Below, piece by piece: positions 34,393-42,683 of a stretch of DNA of 64,000 nt. Position 1 is the first letter of the stretch; every line of letters begins with the position of its first letter. Position numbers and translations under genes: made by a program. The notes below the pieces were generated by a model. It was not told the DNA's origin. It worked only from the letters and a program-made list of their open reading frames with translations, and made no database searches. The stretch is taken from positions 62,001-126,000 of the forward strand of contig VBHB01000079.1 of the NCBI GenBank assembly GCA_005880315.1. Direction: 5' to 3'. This DNA is from Chloroflexota bacterium (GTDB lineage Bacteria; Chloroflexota; Dormibacteria; Dormibacterales; Dormibacteraceae).

Positions 34393-34818
34393 ATGGGTGT
34401 CGACGCCGAAGGTTATGGGTTCCCGGCGCACAAGCGCACGATCGCGCGCCTGATGGAAGACGTCCGAATCCTCTCCCCGGCCGGCGTCGAGCGGGTCGCC
34501 CAGGGTTGGGATGAGCATGTCGGAGAGAGCAGGCTTGGCGCTTTCAGGGAGGCCGAGAAGGCCGCGCTGCACGCGATCGAGCAAGCCGATCGCGGAGGGG
34601 CATGGGACGAAGTTCGCCGCACTCTTTTCGGTCTGACCGAGTCCGGAGCAGCCCTCATCTCCTGGCGTGCCGAGCACGGCGACATGGGCCACAAGGCCGA
34701 GAACGCGGCCTTCGCCGCAGCCCTCGGGCTGCTCGCGGACGGCCAGATCAGCAAGCAGCAGCAGGAGACGCTGCTGCGACCCATGGCCGAGGCCCTGCCC
34801 TGGCTGCTGCAGGAGTGA
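34393..34818 (+). CDS. Soluble helical hypothetical protein
   Basis: 141 aa, no recognised family. All-helical composition, no signal or TM: AHKRTIARLMEDVRILSPAGVERVAQGWDEHVG, then ALHAIEQADRGGAWDEVRRTLFGLTE and a C-terminal ISKQQQETLLRPMAEALPWLLQE. TACCCT lies 9 nt before the ATG. It begins 31 bp after the cluster above, so it may be cotranscribed or have its own promoter. It ends 6 bp from the convergent reductase stop. Confidence 0.6.
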   Translation: MGVDAEGYGFPAHKRTIARLMEDVRILSPAGVERVAQGWDEHVGESRLGAFREAEKAALHAIEQADRGGAWDEVRRTLFGLTESGAALISWRAEHGDMGHKAENAAFAAALGLLADGQISKQQQETLLRPMAEALPWLLQE

Positions 34819-34824
34819 ACCCGC

Positions 34825-36054
34825 TCAGCCTGCGGTAGGCAGCAGCTCCGACAGGTCGACCGAGACGTCCGCCAGGGTCTTCTCACCAACGCGTACCCGA
34901 CCTTCGATGAGCTTGCCGCCGGTCTCATTGACCTTCTGGTCGTTCATCGAGAGCACAGCCTTGATGACCCCGCCTCGCAGGTAGAAGACCGAGAAGCGCA
35001 GGCCTTTCTTGTCGCCCCGCCAGACCGCGCGGTCATTGCCGGAGGCATGGCCTCGATACTCGAGGCTGACGTCGTACTGGTCCGACCAGAAGTAAGGCAA
35101 TCGTGTGACCGGCGCGTGGCCGGTGGCGATCGAAGTGGCTATCCCTCGTCCGTGGTGCTTGGCCACCTCCCAGTGCTCGACCCGAATCGCTTCCTCGAGG
35201 ACAGGGTGGGGATGCAGCGCGATATCCCCGGCGCAGTACACGCCGTCGGCGGCGAGCAAGCCCTCGTCGACCCTCACTCCGGTCCCTTCGATGCGGAGGT
35301 CGAGCGCGCGTGGCAGATCGAGGTTGGGCTCGATCCCGATGGCGACCAACACCAGATCGACCTCCTCGAGGCGACCGTCGGAAAGGGTGACGCCCCGGAC
35401 GCGTCCTCGCTCTACTTGCCATTCCTTGACGGTGGTCCCGGTGCGCACGTCGACGCCCCTGGATCGGTGGATCGAGGCATACACCTCGCCCACCTCGTCG
35501 CCCAGGGCGCGTCCGAGCGGCACCGCCGCGGCCTCCACCATCAGCACCTGCTTGCCCAGGTGCCTGGCGGACGCACCAACCTCGGCGCCGATGAAGCCGG
35601 CCCCGACCAGGAGAAGTCTCGAGCACCGGCGAAGTGCATCGCGGAGGGCCTGGCTGTCGCGCAGGGATCGCAAAGTCATCACATTGGCCGAGGACGGAGC
35701 ATCTGGAAGACGGCGCGGAGTGCCACCCGTGGCGATTACCAGAACGTCAAAGCTCACGTCGCCTCCGCCCTGCAGCGAAAGCGTGCGATCGGCGAGCGAG
35801 CCCCCGACGACTCTCTGCTGGAGCCGAAGCTCGATCTTTTCCTTCGAGTACTCGTCCTCGGAGTGGAGGAACACCTTCTTCAGCTCGACCTCGCCGCGCA
35901 GGAACTCCTTGGATAGATAAGGACGGTCGTACGGACGGTCGCTGTCGGCGCTGAGGATGGCCACCTCGCCGTCGAAACCCTGTTTTCTGAGCGCGAACGC
36001 GGCCGCGTCGCCGGCCCCGCCGCCCCCCACGATGACAACCCGTTTCGCGGACAA
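34825..36054 (-). CDS. FAD-dependent pyridine nucleotide-disulfide oxidoreductase (ferredoxin reductase type)
   Basis: 409 aa from TTG 36054, chosen because GGAGG lies 6 nt upstream (minus strand) and the FAD loop KRVVIVGGGGAGDAAAFALRKQGF begins directly; an upstream in-frame ATG would add 25 residues unlike the family. NAD(P)H loop LLLVGAGFIGAEVGASARHLG (about residue 145) and the second FAD motif GVYCAGDIA (about 270). Overall like rubredoxin/ferredoxin/putidaredoxin reductases: DRPYDRPYLSKEFLRG after the FAD loop and a C-terminal reductase domain. Electron acceptor not identifiable; no ferredoxin gene adjacent. Divergent from the following sedolisin. Confidence 0.9.
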   Translation of the reverse strand: MSAKRVVIVGGGGAGDAAAFALRKQGFDGEVAILSADSDRPYDRPYLSKEFLRGEVELKKVFLHSEDEYSKEKIELRLQQRVVGGSLADRTLSLQGGGDVSFDVLVIATGGTPRRLPDAPSSANVMTLRSLRDSQALRDALRRCSRLLLVGAGFIGAEVGASARHLGKQVLMVEAAAVPLGRALGDEVGEVYASIHRSRGVDVRTGTTVKEWQVERGRVRGVTLSDGRLEEVDLVLVAIGIEPNLDLPRALDLRIEGTGVRVDEGLLAADGVYCAGDIALHPHPVLEEAIRVEHWEVAKHHGRGIATSIATGHAPVTRLPYFWSDQYDVSLEYRGHASGNDRAVWRGDKKGLRFSVFYLRGGVIKAVLSMNDQKVNETGGKLIEGRVRVGEKTLADVSVDLSELLPTAG

Positions 36055-36162
36055 AGGACACCTCCAGTTGGCCGCGGCCAGCGGCCGCGGCGATTGTCCC
36101 TCTCCCCTATCGCCTGCGTGAAAAATCATCCATTAATTCGTGTTGGCGCGTCTAGCCCGGTC

Positions 36163-36168
36163 TAAAAT
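36163..36168 (+). promoter_or_regulatory. Possible -10 box TAAAAT for the second sedolisin
   Basis: TAAAAT in the 163-bp divergent gap, 49 nt before ATG 36218, with no clear -35. Unlike the leaderless genes, this gene has AGGAGG (36206-36211) 6 nt before its ATG, so a conventional leader is expected. Confidence 0.35.
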
Positions 36169-36217
36169 TTCGGCCACGATCTGGCCCGGCTGGACGGGAG
36201 TCGGTAGGAGGAGAGGG

Positions 36218-37576
36218 ATGTTTTCGATGTGGGCGCACGCCCTTTGGGCGCGCGTAGCGACCTTTGCCGTGGCCGCGCCGTTGCTGTTCGCGGCGGTCGG
36301 TCCCGTTTCGGCCGGGCACCCCATGACCCCAGCGTTTGGCAGCGATTCCCAGGTCGATTACATCGACGACTTCCAGCCCGATGCAGGAGGGCTACCGGCG
36401 CTAGCGTGCCTGCACTCGACCCCGATCGGCTGCTTCGGGGCCGACACCATTCGGTCGGCGTATGGCATCCCTGCTTCGAACGATCCAACCGTCAATGGAA
36501 CCGGCCGCACGATCGTCATCATCGATGCCTTCAAGAACCCCAACATCCGGACAGACCTCGCCCATTTCGATGGCTTCTGGAACATTCCCGCCCCGCCAAG
36601 CTTCACCATCCTGTCGCCGTTCGGCGACCCAGGTTTTGATGCCACCAAGAAGATCCAGCGCGGCTTCTCAGTCGAGATTTCGATCGACGTCGAATGGGCG
36701 CATGCCGTCGCGCCGGGAGCGGCGCTCGTGTTGGTTCAGGCCCTCAGCGAGAAGGATGTCGACCTCGTCGCCGCTTTGAGATACGTAGTCGACAACAACC
36801 TGGGAGACGTGATCACCCAGAGCTTTGGCGAGGCCGAATCGTGCGTCGACCCGGTCGTCCTTGCCGACCAGCACGCCGCTTTCGAAGAGGCCAGCCGGCT
36901 CGGAATCACGGTCCTGGCCTCGTCAGGCGATCAAGGCGGGGCTCGGCAATCGTGCGATGGCACCACTCTGGTGGCCGGCCCTTCAACCCCGGCGTCGGAT
37001 CCCGAGGTCCTCAGCGTTGGAGGCACGAAATTGGTGGCAGGCGGCTCGGGCGCCTATATCTCGGAGGCGGCCTGGAACACCCCCATGGGAGCGATGACCG
37101 GAGGAGGTGGAGCCAGCGGCGGAGGGTTCAGCGCTCTGTACCGCCGCCCCGGTTACCAGGCGCCGTTCCAGAAGAACAACAAGGCGAGAGGCGTACCCGA
37201 CGTCGCATATGACGCGTACTTCATGCGCGGCGGCGGCTTCATCGCGGTGTACAGCGGCATCACGCCACCCAAAACGAATCCGTTCGGCGTCATCGTTGTC
37301 GGCGGTACGAGCTCAGGGACACCTCAGTGGGCCGGGATCGTGGCCCTGGCCGGACAGATGGCGGGCCACCGGCTCGGGTCGATCAACAAGGCGCTGTATC
37401 ACATCGCCAAGAGCGACGCCTACTCCAGTGCTTTCCACGACGTCACCGCCGGTAACAACAGTTGGGGCGGGTTTCCGGGCTTCGACGCCGGACCGGGCTG
37501 GGATGCTGCCACCGGACTCGGCACGCCCAACGTCTCGAATTTGCTCCCCTTACTGGCCGCTGGTGACGATGGCTAA
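36218..37576 (+). CDS. Sedolisin-family (S53) peptidase lacking a prodomain
   Basis: 452 aa. Residues 1-~30 are a secretory signal (ATFAVAAPLLFAAVGPVSA). The catalytic domain begins almost at once (FGADTIRSAYGIPAS..GTGRTIVIIDAFKNPNIRTDLAHFDGFW), so the ~180-residue prodomain of typical sedolisins is absent. Catalytic Glu153/Asp157 lie in VEISIDVEWAHAVAPGA and Ser365 in GGTSSGTPQWAGI. The C-terminus has the Ca-site-like FHDVTAGNNSWGGFPGFDAGPGWDAATGLGTP. Secreted, not lipid-anchored, unlike the other S53 gene in the window. ATG 36218 is fixed by AGGAGG 6 nt upstream. It overlaps the start of the next gene by 8 bp. Confidence 0.9.
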   Translation: MFSMWAHALWARVATFAVAAPLLFAAVGPVSAGHPMTPAFGSDSQVDYIDDFQPDAGGLPALACLHSTPIGCFGADTIRSAYGIPASNDPTVNGTGRTIVIIDAFKNPNIRTDLAHFDGFWNIPAPPSFTILSPFGDPGFDATKKIQRGFSVEISIDVEWAHAVAPGAALVLVQALSEKDVDLVAALRYVVDNNLGDVITQSFGEAESCVDPVVLADQHAAFEEASRLGITVLASSGDQGGARQSCDGTTLVAGPSTPASDPEVLSVGGTKLVAGGSGAYISEAAWNTPMGAMTGGGGASGGGFSALYRRPGYQAPFQKNNKARGVPDVAYDAYFMRGGGFIAVYSGITPPKTNPFGVIVVGGTSSGTPQWAGIVALAGQMAGHRLGSINKALYHIAKSDAYSSAFHDVTAGNNSWGGFPGFDAGPGWDAATGLGTPNVSNLLPLLAAGDDG

Positions 37577-37976
37577 AGGCCAGGGCACCAAGGCGTCGCC
37601 CTGGCAGCTGAAGACGCCTAGTGGGTCGTCTGACTACCAGATGTACAAGGACGAAGCGGCCGATCCGCCCGTCCTGGTTTGCGTGGTCGGGAAGACAGAG
37701 CTGCGATACCAGCTCCGCGCCATCGAGGACCTCCACACGATGCTGAAGGCGAACGGCGGCTGGGTACCACTGGGTAGCGCCGATGAGCAGAAACCGGCGG
37801 CCGAGGGAACGGTCGAAGCGTGGGGCCGTTCGGCCAGGAATCCTGTCAGCGGTTGGTATGGATTGAGGAAGGGCTATCGCGGCCGCTTCGGCATGTACAT
37901 GCCACCGCTGCTCGAGGCCCTCGGGCTCGCGGAGGTCGAGCACAACCCCAAGAACAACCGGATGCGCGCGCTTTAG
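37569..37976 (+). CDS. DUF6855-like small protein
   Basis: 135 aa; ATG 37569 overlaps the sedolisin stop. MAKGQGTKASPWQLKTPSGSSDYQMYKDEAADPPVLVCVVGKTELRYQ and the C-terminal WYGLRKGYRGRFGMYMPPLLEALGLAEVEHNPKNNRMRA look like a conserved actinobacterial/Chloroflexota family that I recall as DUF6855 (unverified). Soluble, no signal, so probably cytoplasmic despite coupling to a secreted protease. Convergent with ilvE (12 bp between stops). Function unknown. Confidence 0.72.
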   Translation: MAKGQGTKASPWQLKTPSGSSDYQMYKDEAADPPVLVCVVGKTELRYQLRAIEDLHTMLKANGGWVPLGSADEQKPAAEGTVEAWGRSARNPVSGWYGLRKGYRGRFGMYMPPLLEALGLAEVEHNPKNNRMRAL

Positions 37977-37988
37977 GAGGCTTGCGCT

Positions 37989-39107
37989 TCAGCCGGAGGT
38001 CGCCACCGCATGCATCCAGCCGTGCACGTCCCGGGCGGCGCCGCGCTGGACGTCGACCAGCGCCTGGCGCAGTCGCATGCTGATCACACCAGGCTTGCCG
38101 TCGCCGACCGGCCATGATCCGCGCGCCGATTTCACGGCTCCGACCGGTGTGATGACGGCGGCGGTCCCACACGCGAAGACCTCGGTGAGGGTGTTGTCCG
38201 CGCAGCCCGATCGCCACTGCTCGACGCTGATACGACCCTCCTCGACTTCGTAGCCAAGGTCTTTGCCGAGGGTCAGCAGGGCATCCCGCGTGATTCCGGG
38301 GAGCAAGGTGCCGGTCAAGGCGGGGGTCATCAATTTCGCCTTCGGGCCGCTGCCGAACACGAAGAACAGGTTCATGCCGCCCATCTCCTCGACCCATCGG
38401 TGCTCGACCGCGTCGAGCCATACGACCTGGTCGCAACCCTGCTCGGCTGCCTGCGCCTGGGCCAACAGGCTGCCTGCATAGTTGCCGCCGGTCTTGGCGT
38501 CGCCGGTGCCGCCGGGCGCCGCGCGGCTGAAGTCCTCCGACAGCCACACCGTGACCGGCTTGACTCCGGACGGGAAATAGGAACCGGAGGGCGAAGCGAT
38601 GAGCACGAAGGTGACCTCGTCGGACGGATGCACCGAGAGATTGACCTCGCTGGCGTACATGAACGGGCGCAGGTAGAGGCTGTGCTCGGGAGCCGACGGC
38701 ACCCAGTCGGCGTCAAGTCCGACCAGGAGATCGATGGCGTCCACGAACGCACCCTCCGGCAGCTCGGGCAAAGCCAGCCTGCGGGCCGAGCGTTTGAACC
38801 TGGCCGCGTTCGCCTCCGGCCGGAAGACGGCGACCCGTCCGTTTTGCAGGCGATACGCCTTGAGGCCTTCGAAGACCGCCTGCGCGTAATGAAGGACGGA
38901 GGTGCCTGGATCCATGGCGATCGGTCCGTATGGCCTCACCTCGGCGTCGTGCCAGCCACGGGTTCGCTCCCACCGCGCGATCGCCATGTGCTCGCTGAAA
39001 ACCTTGCCAAAGCCAGGGTTGGCGAGGATGCGTTCGCGCTCGGCGGCCGGCACGCGCTTGGCCGCTGGAGCGACCGTGAACCTGACCTCCACCGCAGCCG
39101 CGCCCAT
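37989..39107 (-). CDS. ilvE: Branched-chain amino acid aminotransferase
   Basis: 372 aa from ATG 39107; TTG 39128 in frame would add 7 residues and neither has a Shine-Dalgarno. Class IV PLP enzyme, long (BCAT type II, ~360 aa) form: GFGKVFSEHMAIARW, MDPGTSVLHYAQAVFEGLKAYR, TGGNYAGSLLAQAQAAEQGCDQVVWLDA (PLP Lys lies in the preceding strand region) and EVFACGTAAVITPVG. Catalyses the last step of Leu, Ile and Val synthesis with glutamate as donor. A leader with two alternative hairpins lies upstream. No other ilv/leu genes in the window. Confidence 0.93.
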   Translation of the reverse strand: MGAAAVEVRFTVAPAAKRVPAAERERILANPGFGKVFSEHMAIARWERTRGWHDAEVRPYGPIAMDPGTSVLHYAQAVFEGLKAYRLQNGRVAVFRPEANAARFKRSARRLALPELPEGAFVDAIDLLVGLDADWVPSAPEHSLYLRPFMYASEVNLSVHPSDEVTFVLIASPSGSYFPSGVKPVTVWLSEDFSRAAPGGTGDAKTGGNYAGSLLAQAQAAEQGCDQVVWLDAVEHRWVEEMGGMNLFFVFGSGPKAKLMTPALTGTLLPGITRDALLTLGKDLGYEVEEGRISVEQWRSGCADNTLTEVFACGTAAVITPVGAVKSARGSWPVGDGKPGVISMRLRQALVDVQRGAARDVHGWMHAVATSG

Positions 39108-39136
39108 ATCCAGCAAAGTTTGACTCAAAACACGTT

Positions 39137-39194
39137 GAGGTCGAGCGCTGGGGCTCTATCCACAAATGGAGGTCGAGCCTTGCGGCTCGACCTC
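39137..39194 (-). promoter_or_regulatory. Mutually exclusive hairpins upstream of ilvE
   Basis: GAGGTCGAGC occurs at 39137-39146 and 39169-39178, and its complement GCTCGACCTC once at 39185-39194. The last element can pair with either copy: an 11-bp stem (39169-39179 with 39184-39194, loop TTGC) or a longer-range one. This layout, 30-80 nt ahead of ilvE on the minus strand, resembles an attenuator, but no leader peptide rich in Leu/Ile/Val was found. The proximal stem could simply terminate the upstream small gene. Confidence 0.4.
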
Positions 39195-39223
39195 GCGAGA
39201 GGAAGGAAGGGGTGTTCTTCTTG

Positions 39224-39469
39224 TTAGATCAGCGCCGTGGCGGCAACGGCCGGCACCTCGGCGAGGGAGAGGGCGTCCAACCTGGGGTCTGCGGCCTCCG
39301 CCAGGACCGCGACCGGCGGCTGCGGCGGGGCGATGGGTATGGTCGCGACCGAGAGGAGGTGAAGCGCAGGTCGGCCCCTGAACCGCCGGCGAGGGGGCGG
39401 AGGCGTACTGACCACGCCGTCGAGCATCTGCGCCAACTCAGCTTCCAGCCGCCGATCGAAGTCGTTCAT
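39224..39469 (-). CDS. Small hypothetical protein
   Basis: 81 aa from ATG 39469 (MNDFDRRLEAELAQMLDGVVSTPPPPRRRFRGRP). A short acidic helix and a Pro/Arg segment are followed by a moderately hydrophobic Ala/Pro/Val stretch. GCAGGAGG lies ~13 nt upstream, slightly far. The N-terminal pattern resembles small proteins often annotated only as hypothetical. It lies 117 bp upstream of ilvE on the same strand. No function can be assigned. Confidence 0.5.
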   Translation of the reverse strand: MNDFDRRLEAELAQMLDGVVSTPPPPRRRFRGRPALHLLSVATIPIAPPQPPVAVLAEAADPRLDALSLAEVPAVAATALI

Positions 39470-39598
39470 TTGTAGTGAAAACGCCTCCTGCAACGGGAGT
39501 ACTCATGTCTCACCCATGAGGTGGCGGTCGCACCAGCAGGCTGCACGCGAACCGGGGCCGAAGCAAACCTGAAAGGCTCTTGAGGACCCTCCGCGGCG

Positions 39599-39766
39599 CT
39601 AGGCGGCTGCGCGGCGCGACTGGCGATCGTCCAGCTCGTGAGCCAGCTTGACCATCTTCAACCGCAGCGGTCCCGGGCCGAGAAATCTCGCGGCAAGGAC
39701 CACAAAAGGCTTTACGACCGGCGCGGCGCTGACGTCGCTGCCAAGTCTCGGCACCCTCACTCCCAT
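39599..39766 (-). CDS. Possible 55-aa protein downstream of, and in frame with, the 88-aa gene
   Basis: MGVRVPRLGSDVSAAPVVKP continues with a hydrophobic FVVLAARFLGPGPLRLKM stretch and ends HELDDRQSRRAAA. It is in the same frame as the upstream 88-aa gene and separated from it by a single TGA (39820-39818), so either it is a separate small gene or the two were once one ~160-aa protein interrupted by a nonsense mutation. No ribosome-binding site. Confidence 0.35.
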   Translation of the reverse strand: MGVRVPRLGSDVSAAPVVKPFVVLAARFLGPGPLRLKMVKLAHELDDRQSRRAAA

Positions 39767-39817
39767 CCCATTAGAAAACGCGCGCCTGAAGCCGAGTATT
39801 GGCTTGTCGGCGAGGTG

Positions 39818-40084
39818 TCAGGCGACCGGTGCCGGGCCGTCCCAGTCGAAGATCGCGGCGGCGTGACGCAGGAGCTGTCGCTTGCGGGTCCACAACCGCT
39901 CGATCAGCTCTTTCCTAGGCGGGATCCGCCCGCCGGTGAAGACCCCCAGATCGAGCAGCTCGCCGCGCGACATCGGCGCCTGCCAGTCGTCGGTCAGCGC
40001 CGGCTTGGCCAGCATGTTCAGCGCCCGATTGAGGCGCGTAAGCTCAAAGGCATCGCCATCACCGAAGCCGAACCCCTCGTTCAT
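39818..40084 (-). CDS. 88-aa hypothetical protein
   Basis: Start at ATG 40084 is strongly supported by GGAGGGAAG 6 nt upstream. The product MNEGFGFGDGDAFELTRLNR...LTDDWQAPMSRGELLDLGVFTGGRIPPRKELIERLWTRKRQLLRHAAAIFDWDGPAPVA looks like a compact, globular, helical cytoplasmic protein with Trp and charged residues. The same frame extends upstream across the kinase gene but that extension is antisense noise. Divergent from the GAF kinase. Family not recognised. Confidence 0.6.
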   Translation of the reverse strand: MNEGFGFGDGDAFELTRLNRALNMLAKPALTDDWQAPMSRGELLDLGVFTGGRIPPRKELIERLWTRKRQLLRHAAAIFDWDGPAPVA

Positions 40085-40266
40085 CTCTTCCCTCCGCGCG
40101 TTCCCCTCCAGGACCGGACGCTGAAGCAACCAGCTCCGGCCTTTGCTTCGAAAAACGCCGGGGGCGAGGCGAGTACCGGGAGGCACAGGCCCGTTGAATT
40201 TGCGGTACCCAGCGCTCGCGTCATTTAAATGCGAAGCTGCACAGTGCGTAACATCCGCTAGGGGGT

Positions 40267-40272
40267 TAGGCT
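40267..40272 (+). promoter_or_regulatory. -10 box TAGGCT, leaderless type
   Basis: TAGGCT is followed by exactly 7 nt (CCTGTCC) and TTG 40280. There is no ribosome-binding site, which supports TTG as a leaderless start. Confidence 0.5.
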
Positions 40273-40279
40273 CCTGTCC

Positions 40280-42043
40280 TTGGAGACTGCGGGTTATTCG
40301 GAGACCGGTCTGTGGGACCGGCTCGAGGCGTTTCAGTCGGTGTCGGCCGAGATTGCCGGCGCCCAGGACATCGCGCAGGTCGCCGACCAGGCCCTCCAGC
40401 TCGCACTCGAGCTGACCGGCGCCGCCGTGGCTTTCATCGCCTTGCTCGACGACGCCGGCACCCGCCAGCAGGTGTATTCGCGGGCAGCCGACCCCTCGCA
40501 AAGCGTGACGGGCGACGAGATCGACAAGCTCTTCGCCGCCGCCTCCGTCGCCAGCTCGCCTAAAAGCGCTGCACGTATGCCCGACCCTGGCCTGAATGTC
40601 TACGTCGGCCTGCACCTGAAGGCGGGCGGTCACGTCGTCGGCTTACTGGGCGTCGCGGGTGGCGGCGTGTACACGGTCGTGCAGCGCGGCGCGCTGGCGA
40701 TCCTCGCCAACCAGGTGGCTGCAGCCCTGGAGGTTTCGCGCCTCAAGCAACGCAGGCAAGAGCTCGTCGAGGCGCTCGTTCACATGCGCGCGGACCTCGA
40801 TCGGAGCGAGAGGGAGCGGGTGCTCAACGAGGAGCGCGCCAAGTCCGCGCTCCACATTGAAAGGGCGCGGGAGCTGGCGGTAAAAGCCCTGCTGGCGGTA
40901 TCGATCCATGCCCGGACAGGCGCCACGTTCAGCGCGTTCTACCGAGGCCTCTCCGAGAGCGTCGCCGACCTGGTTGGGGCGGACAAGGTCCTGTTCTGGC
41001 AGCTCAATCAGGACCGGACCCTGACGCCGATAGCGGGCGCGCACGGCATCGACGACGATTTCATCGCCCGCCTCTACCCGGCGCCCGCCGAACCCTTTGG
41101 AAACGACCTGACCAGCCAGGTCGTGTACCAGGACCGTGTCTTCAAGGCGGCGATGTCGGCTGACGAGAGTCCGGCCCATCGAGCGGTTCTGGAGGTGCTT
41201 GGCGTTTCGAGCGCCATCAGCGTTCCGTGGCGCGCAGGCGACCAGAGGCTCGGCGTCGTCGCCGCTTATGAGTCACGGCAGCGGGAAGGTTTCTCGATGG
41301 AGGACGCGTGGCTGCTACAGATGGTCGGCCTCGCGGCCGGGCTCGTGTGGCAGCTCAAGCTGGCTGAGACCGACCTGAACAGCACCGTCTACCGGCTGCA
41401 GAAGGTGGATGAGGCCCGCCAGCTGCTACTCCGGAACATGTCGACGGCCGTCGACACCGCGCGCCGGCGCTTCGCGAGCGAGCTGCACGACGATGCGCTG
41501 CAAAAGCTGACTGCGGCCGAGCTCCACCTCCAACGGGCCGCAGACGACCACGCCGCACCGGTCTTGGATGCGCGCAAGCTTCTCGACCAGGCCGAGCAGT
41601 CTCTGCGTAAGCTGCTTTTCGAGGTTAGGCCTCCCGCCCTCGAAGTGCCCGGCGGGTTCGAAGAAACCATCCGTGACCGGGTGGCCATGATGCGCACCAT
41701 GACCGGCATCGAGGCTGAGATCGAGCTCGGACTCCCCGACGACGAACCCTACGAGATCAAATCCATCGTCTTCCGGCAGGTGTCCGAAGCCCTGAACAAT
41801 GTCGAGAAGCATGCCGCCGCCACTCGCGTCCAGGTCATAGTGAGGGCGCGTGATGGAGGCATTCACGGCATAGTGGTCGACGATGGGCGAGGCTTCGTCG
41901 TCGACGAGCGCGACCATCTGCCCGGACACCTCGGCCTGCTCGCGCTGCGAGAGCGGGCTCTGCTTGCCGGCGGTTGGTGCGAGGTGACCAGCGAGCCCGG
42001 GAGCGGAACCACAGTCGAGTTCTGGGTGCCGTCAGCTCAGTGA
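40280..42043 (+). CDS. GAF-GAF sensor histidine kinase (HisKA_3/NarX-DegS type)
   Basis: 587 aa, no TM segments. GAF domain 1 (~20-155), a coiled coil (~155-205, LKQRRQELVEALVHMRADLDRSERERVL), GAF domain 2 (~210-355), a second coiled coil, then the HisKA_3 dimerisation helix with phospho-acceptor His403 (RRRFASELHDDALQKLTAAEL) and an HATPase_c domain (N-box EALNNVEKHA, G-boxes DDGRGF and GHLGLLALRERA). A soluble kinase sensing a small ligand or redox signal through GAF domains. The next gene, overlapping by GTGA, is its NarL-type regulator. Confidence 0.92.
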   Translation: METAGYSETGLWDRLEAFQSVSAEIAGAQDIAQVADQALQLALELTGAAVAFIALLDDAGTRQQVYSRAADPSQSVTGDEIDKLFAAASVASSPKSAARMPDPGLNVYVGLHLKAGGHVVGLLGVAGGGVYTVVQRGALAILANQVAAALEVSRLKQRRQELVEALVHMRADLDRSERERVLNEERAKSALHIERARELAVKALLAVSIHARTGATFSAFYRGLSESVADLVGADKVLFWQLNQDRTLTPIAGAHGIDDDFIARLYPAPAEPFGNDLTSQVVYQDRVFKAAMSADESPAHRAVLEVLGVSSAISVPWRAGDQRLGVVAAYESRQREGFSMEDAWLLQMVGLAAGLVWQLKLAETDLNSTVYRLQKVDEARQLLLRNMSTAVDTARRRFASELHDDALQKLTAAELHLQRAADDHAAPVLDARKLLDQAEQSLRKLLFEVRPPALEVPGGFEETIRDRVAMMRTMTGIEAEIELGLPDDEPYEIKSIVFRQVSEALNNVEKHAAATRVQVIVRARDGGIHGIVVDDGRGFVVDERDHLPGHLGLLALRERALLAGGWCEVTSEPGSGTTVEFWVPSAQ

Positions 42044-42675
42044 CCGAGCCGATCAGAGTCCTCATCGTCGAGGACCACCAGGTGGTTGCCGACGGCCTGG
42101 CGGCATTGCTGAACGACCAGCCCGACATCTCGGTGGTCGGCAGCGCGGCCTCGGTGGCAGATTCGATCACCCGCACACAGGAGCTGAAGCCCGATATCGT
42201 CCTGGTCGACTTCCGCCTCACCGACGGCACCGGGGCCGATGCCGGCGCCGGTATCCGTCAGGTCCGCCCGGACACCAAGCTGATCTTCCTGACTCGCGAG
42301 GACAGTGACGGCGCGCGCTTTGCCGCGATCGAAGCCGGCGCGAGCGCCTTCATTCACAAGTCGAGGGCGGCGGCCGAGGTGGTGGAAGCGATCCGCACCG
42401 TCGCCTCCGGTGGCTCACTGTTCACCCCGCGCACGATCGCTACGCTGCTCAACCGGCGCCGCGCGATGGACACGCAGCTCGAAAGCCTCACGCATCGCGA
42501 GAAGGAGGTGCTGCGGCTGATGGCCGAGGGCACATCGAGCCGAGAGATCGCGGCCAAGCTTTCGATCAGCTACACAACCGTGCGCACGCATATCCGAAGC
42601 CTCGGCAGCAAGCTCGGAGTCCACTCCAAGCTCGAGGCAATCGTAAAGGCGAGAGAGCTGGCGCTGATCGAGTAG
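42040..42675 (+). CDS. NarL/LuxR-type response regulator
   Basis: 211 aa; GTG 42040 overlaps the kinase stop. REC domain (1-120) with VLIVEDHQVVADGL acidic pocket, phospho-acceptor Asp57 (DIVLVDFRLTDG) and conserved Lys in FIHKSRAA. C-terminal LuxR helix-turn-helix (~143-205, LTHREKEVLRLMAEGTSSREIAAKLSISYTTVRTHIRSLGSKLGVHSKLEA). The partner of the preceding kinase; its target genes are unknown, though the convergent diguanylate cyclase and nearby ECF sigma factor are candidates by proximity only. Confidence 0.94.
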   Translation: MTEPIRVLIVEDHQVVADGLAALLNDQPDISVVGSAASVADSITRTQELKPDIVLVDFRLTDGTGADAGAGIRQVRPDTKLIFLTREDSDGARFAAIEAGASAFIHKSRAAAEVVEAIRTVASGGSLFTPRTIATLLNRRRAMDTQLESLTHREKEVLRLMAEGTSSREIAAKLSISYTTVRTHIRSLGSKLGVHSKLEAIVKARELALIE

Positions 42676-42683
42676 CGGGCGCG

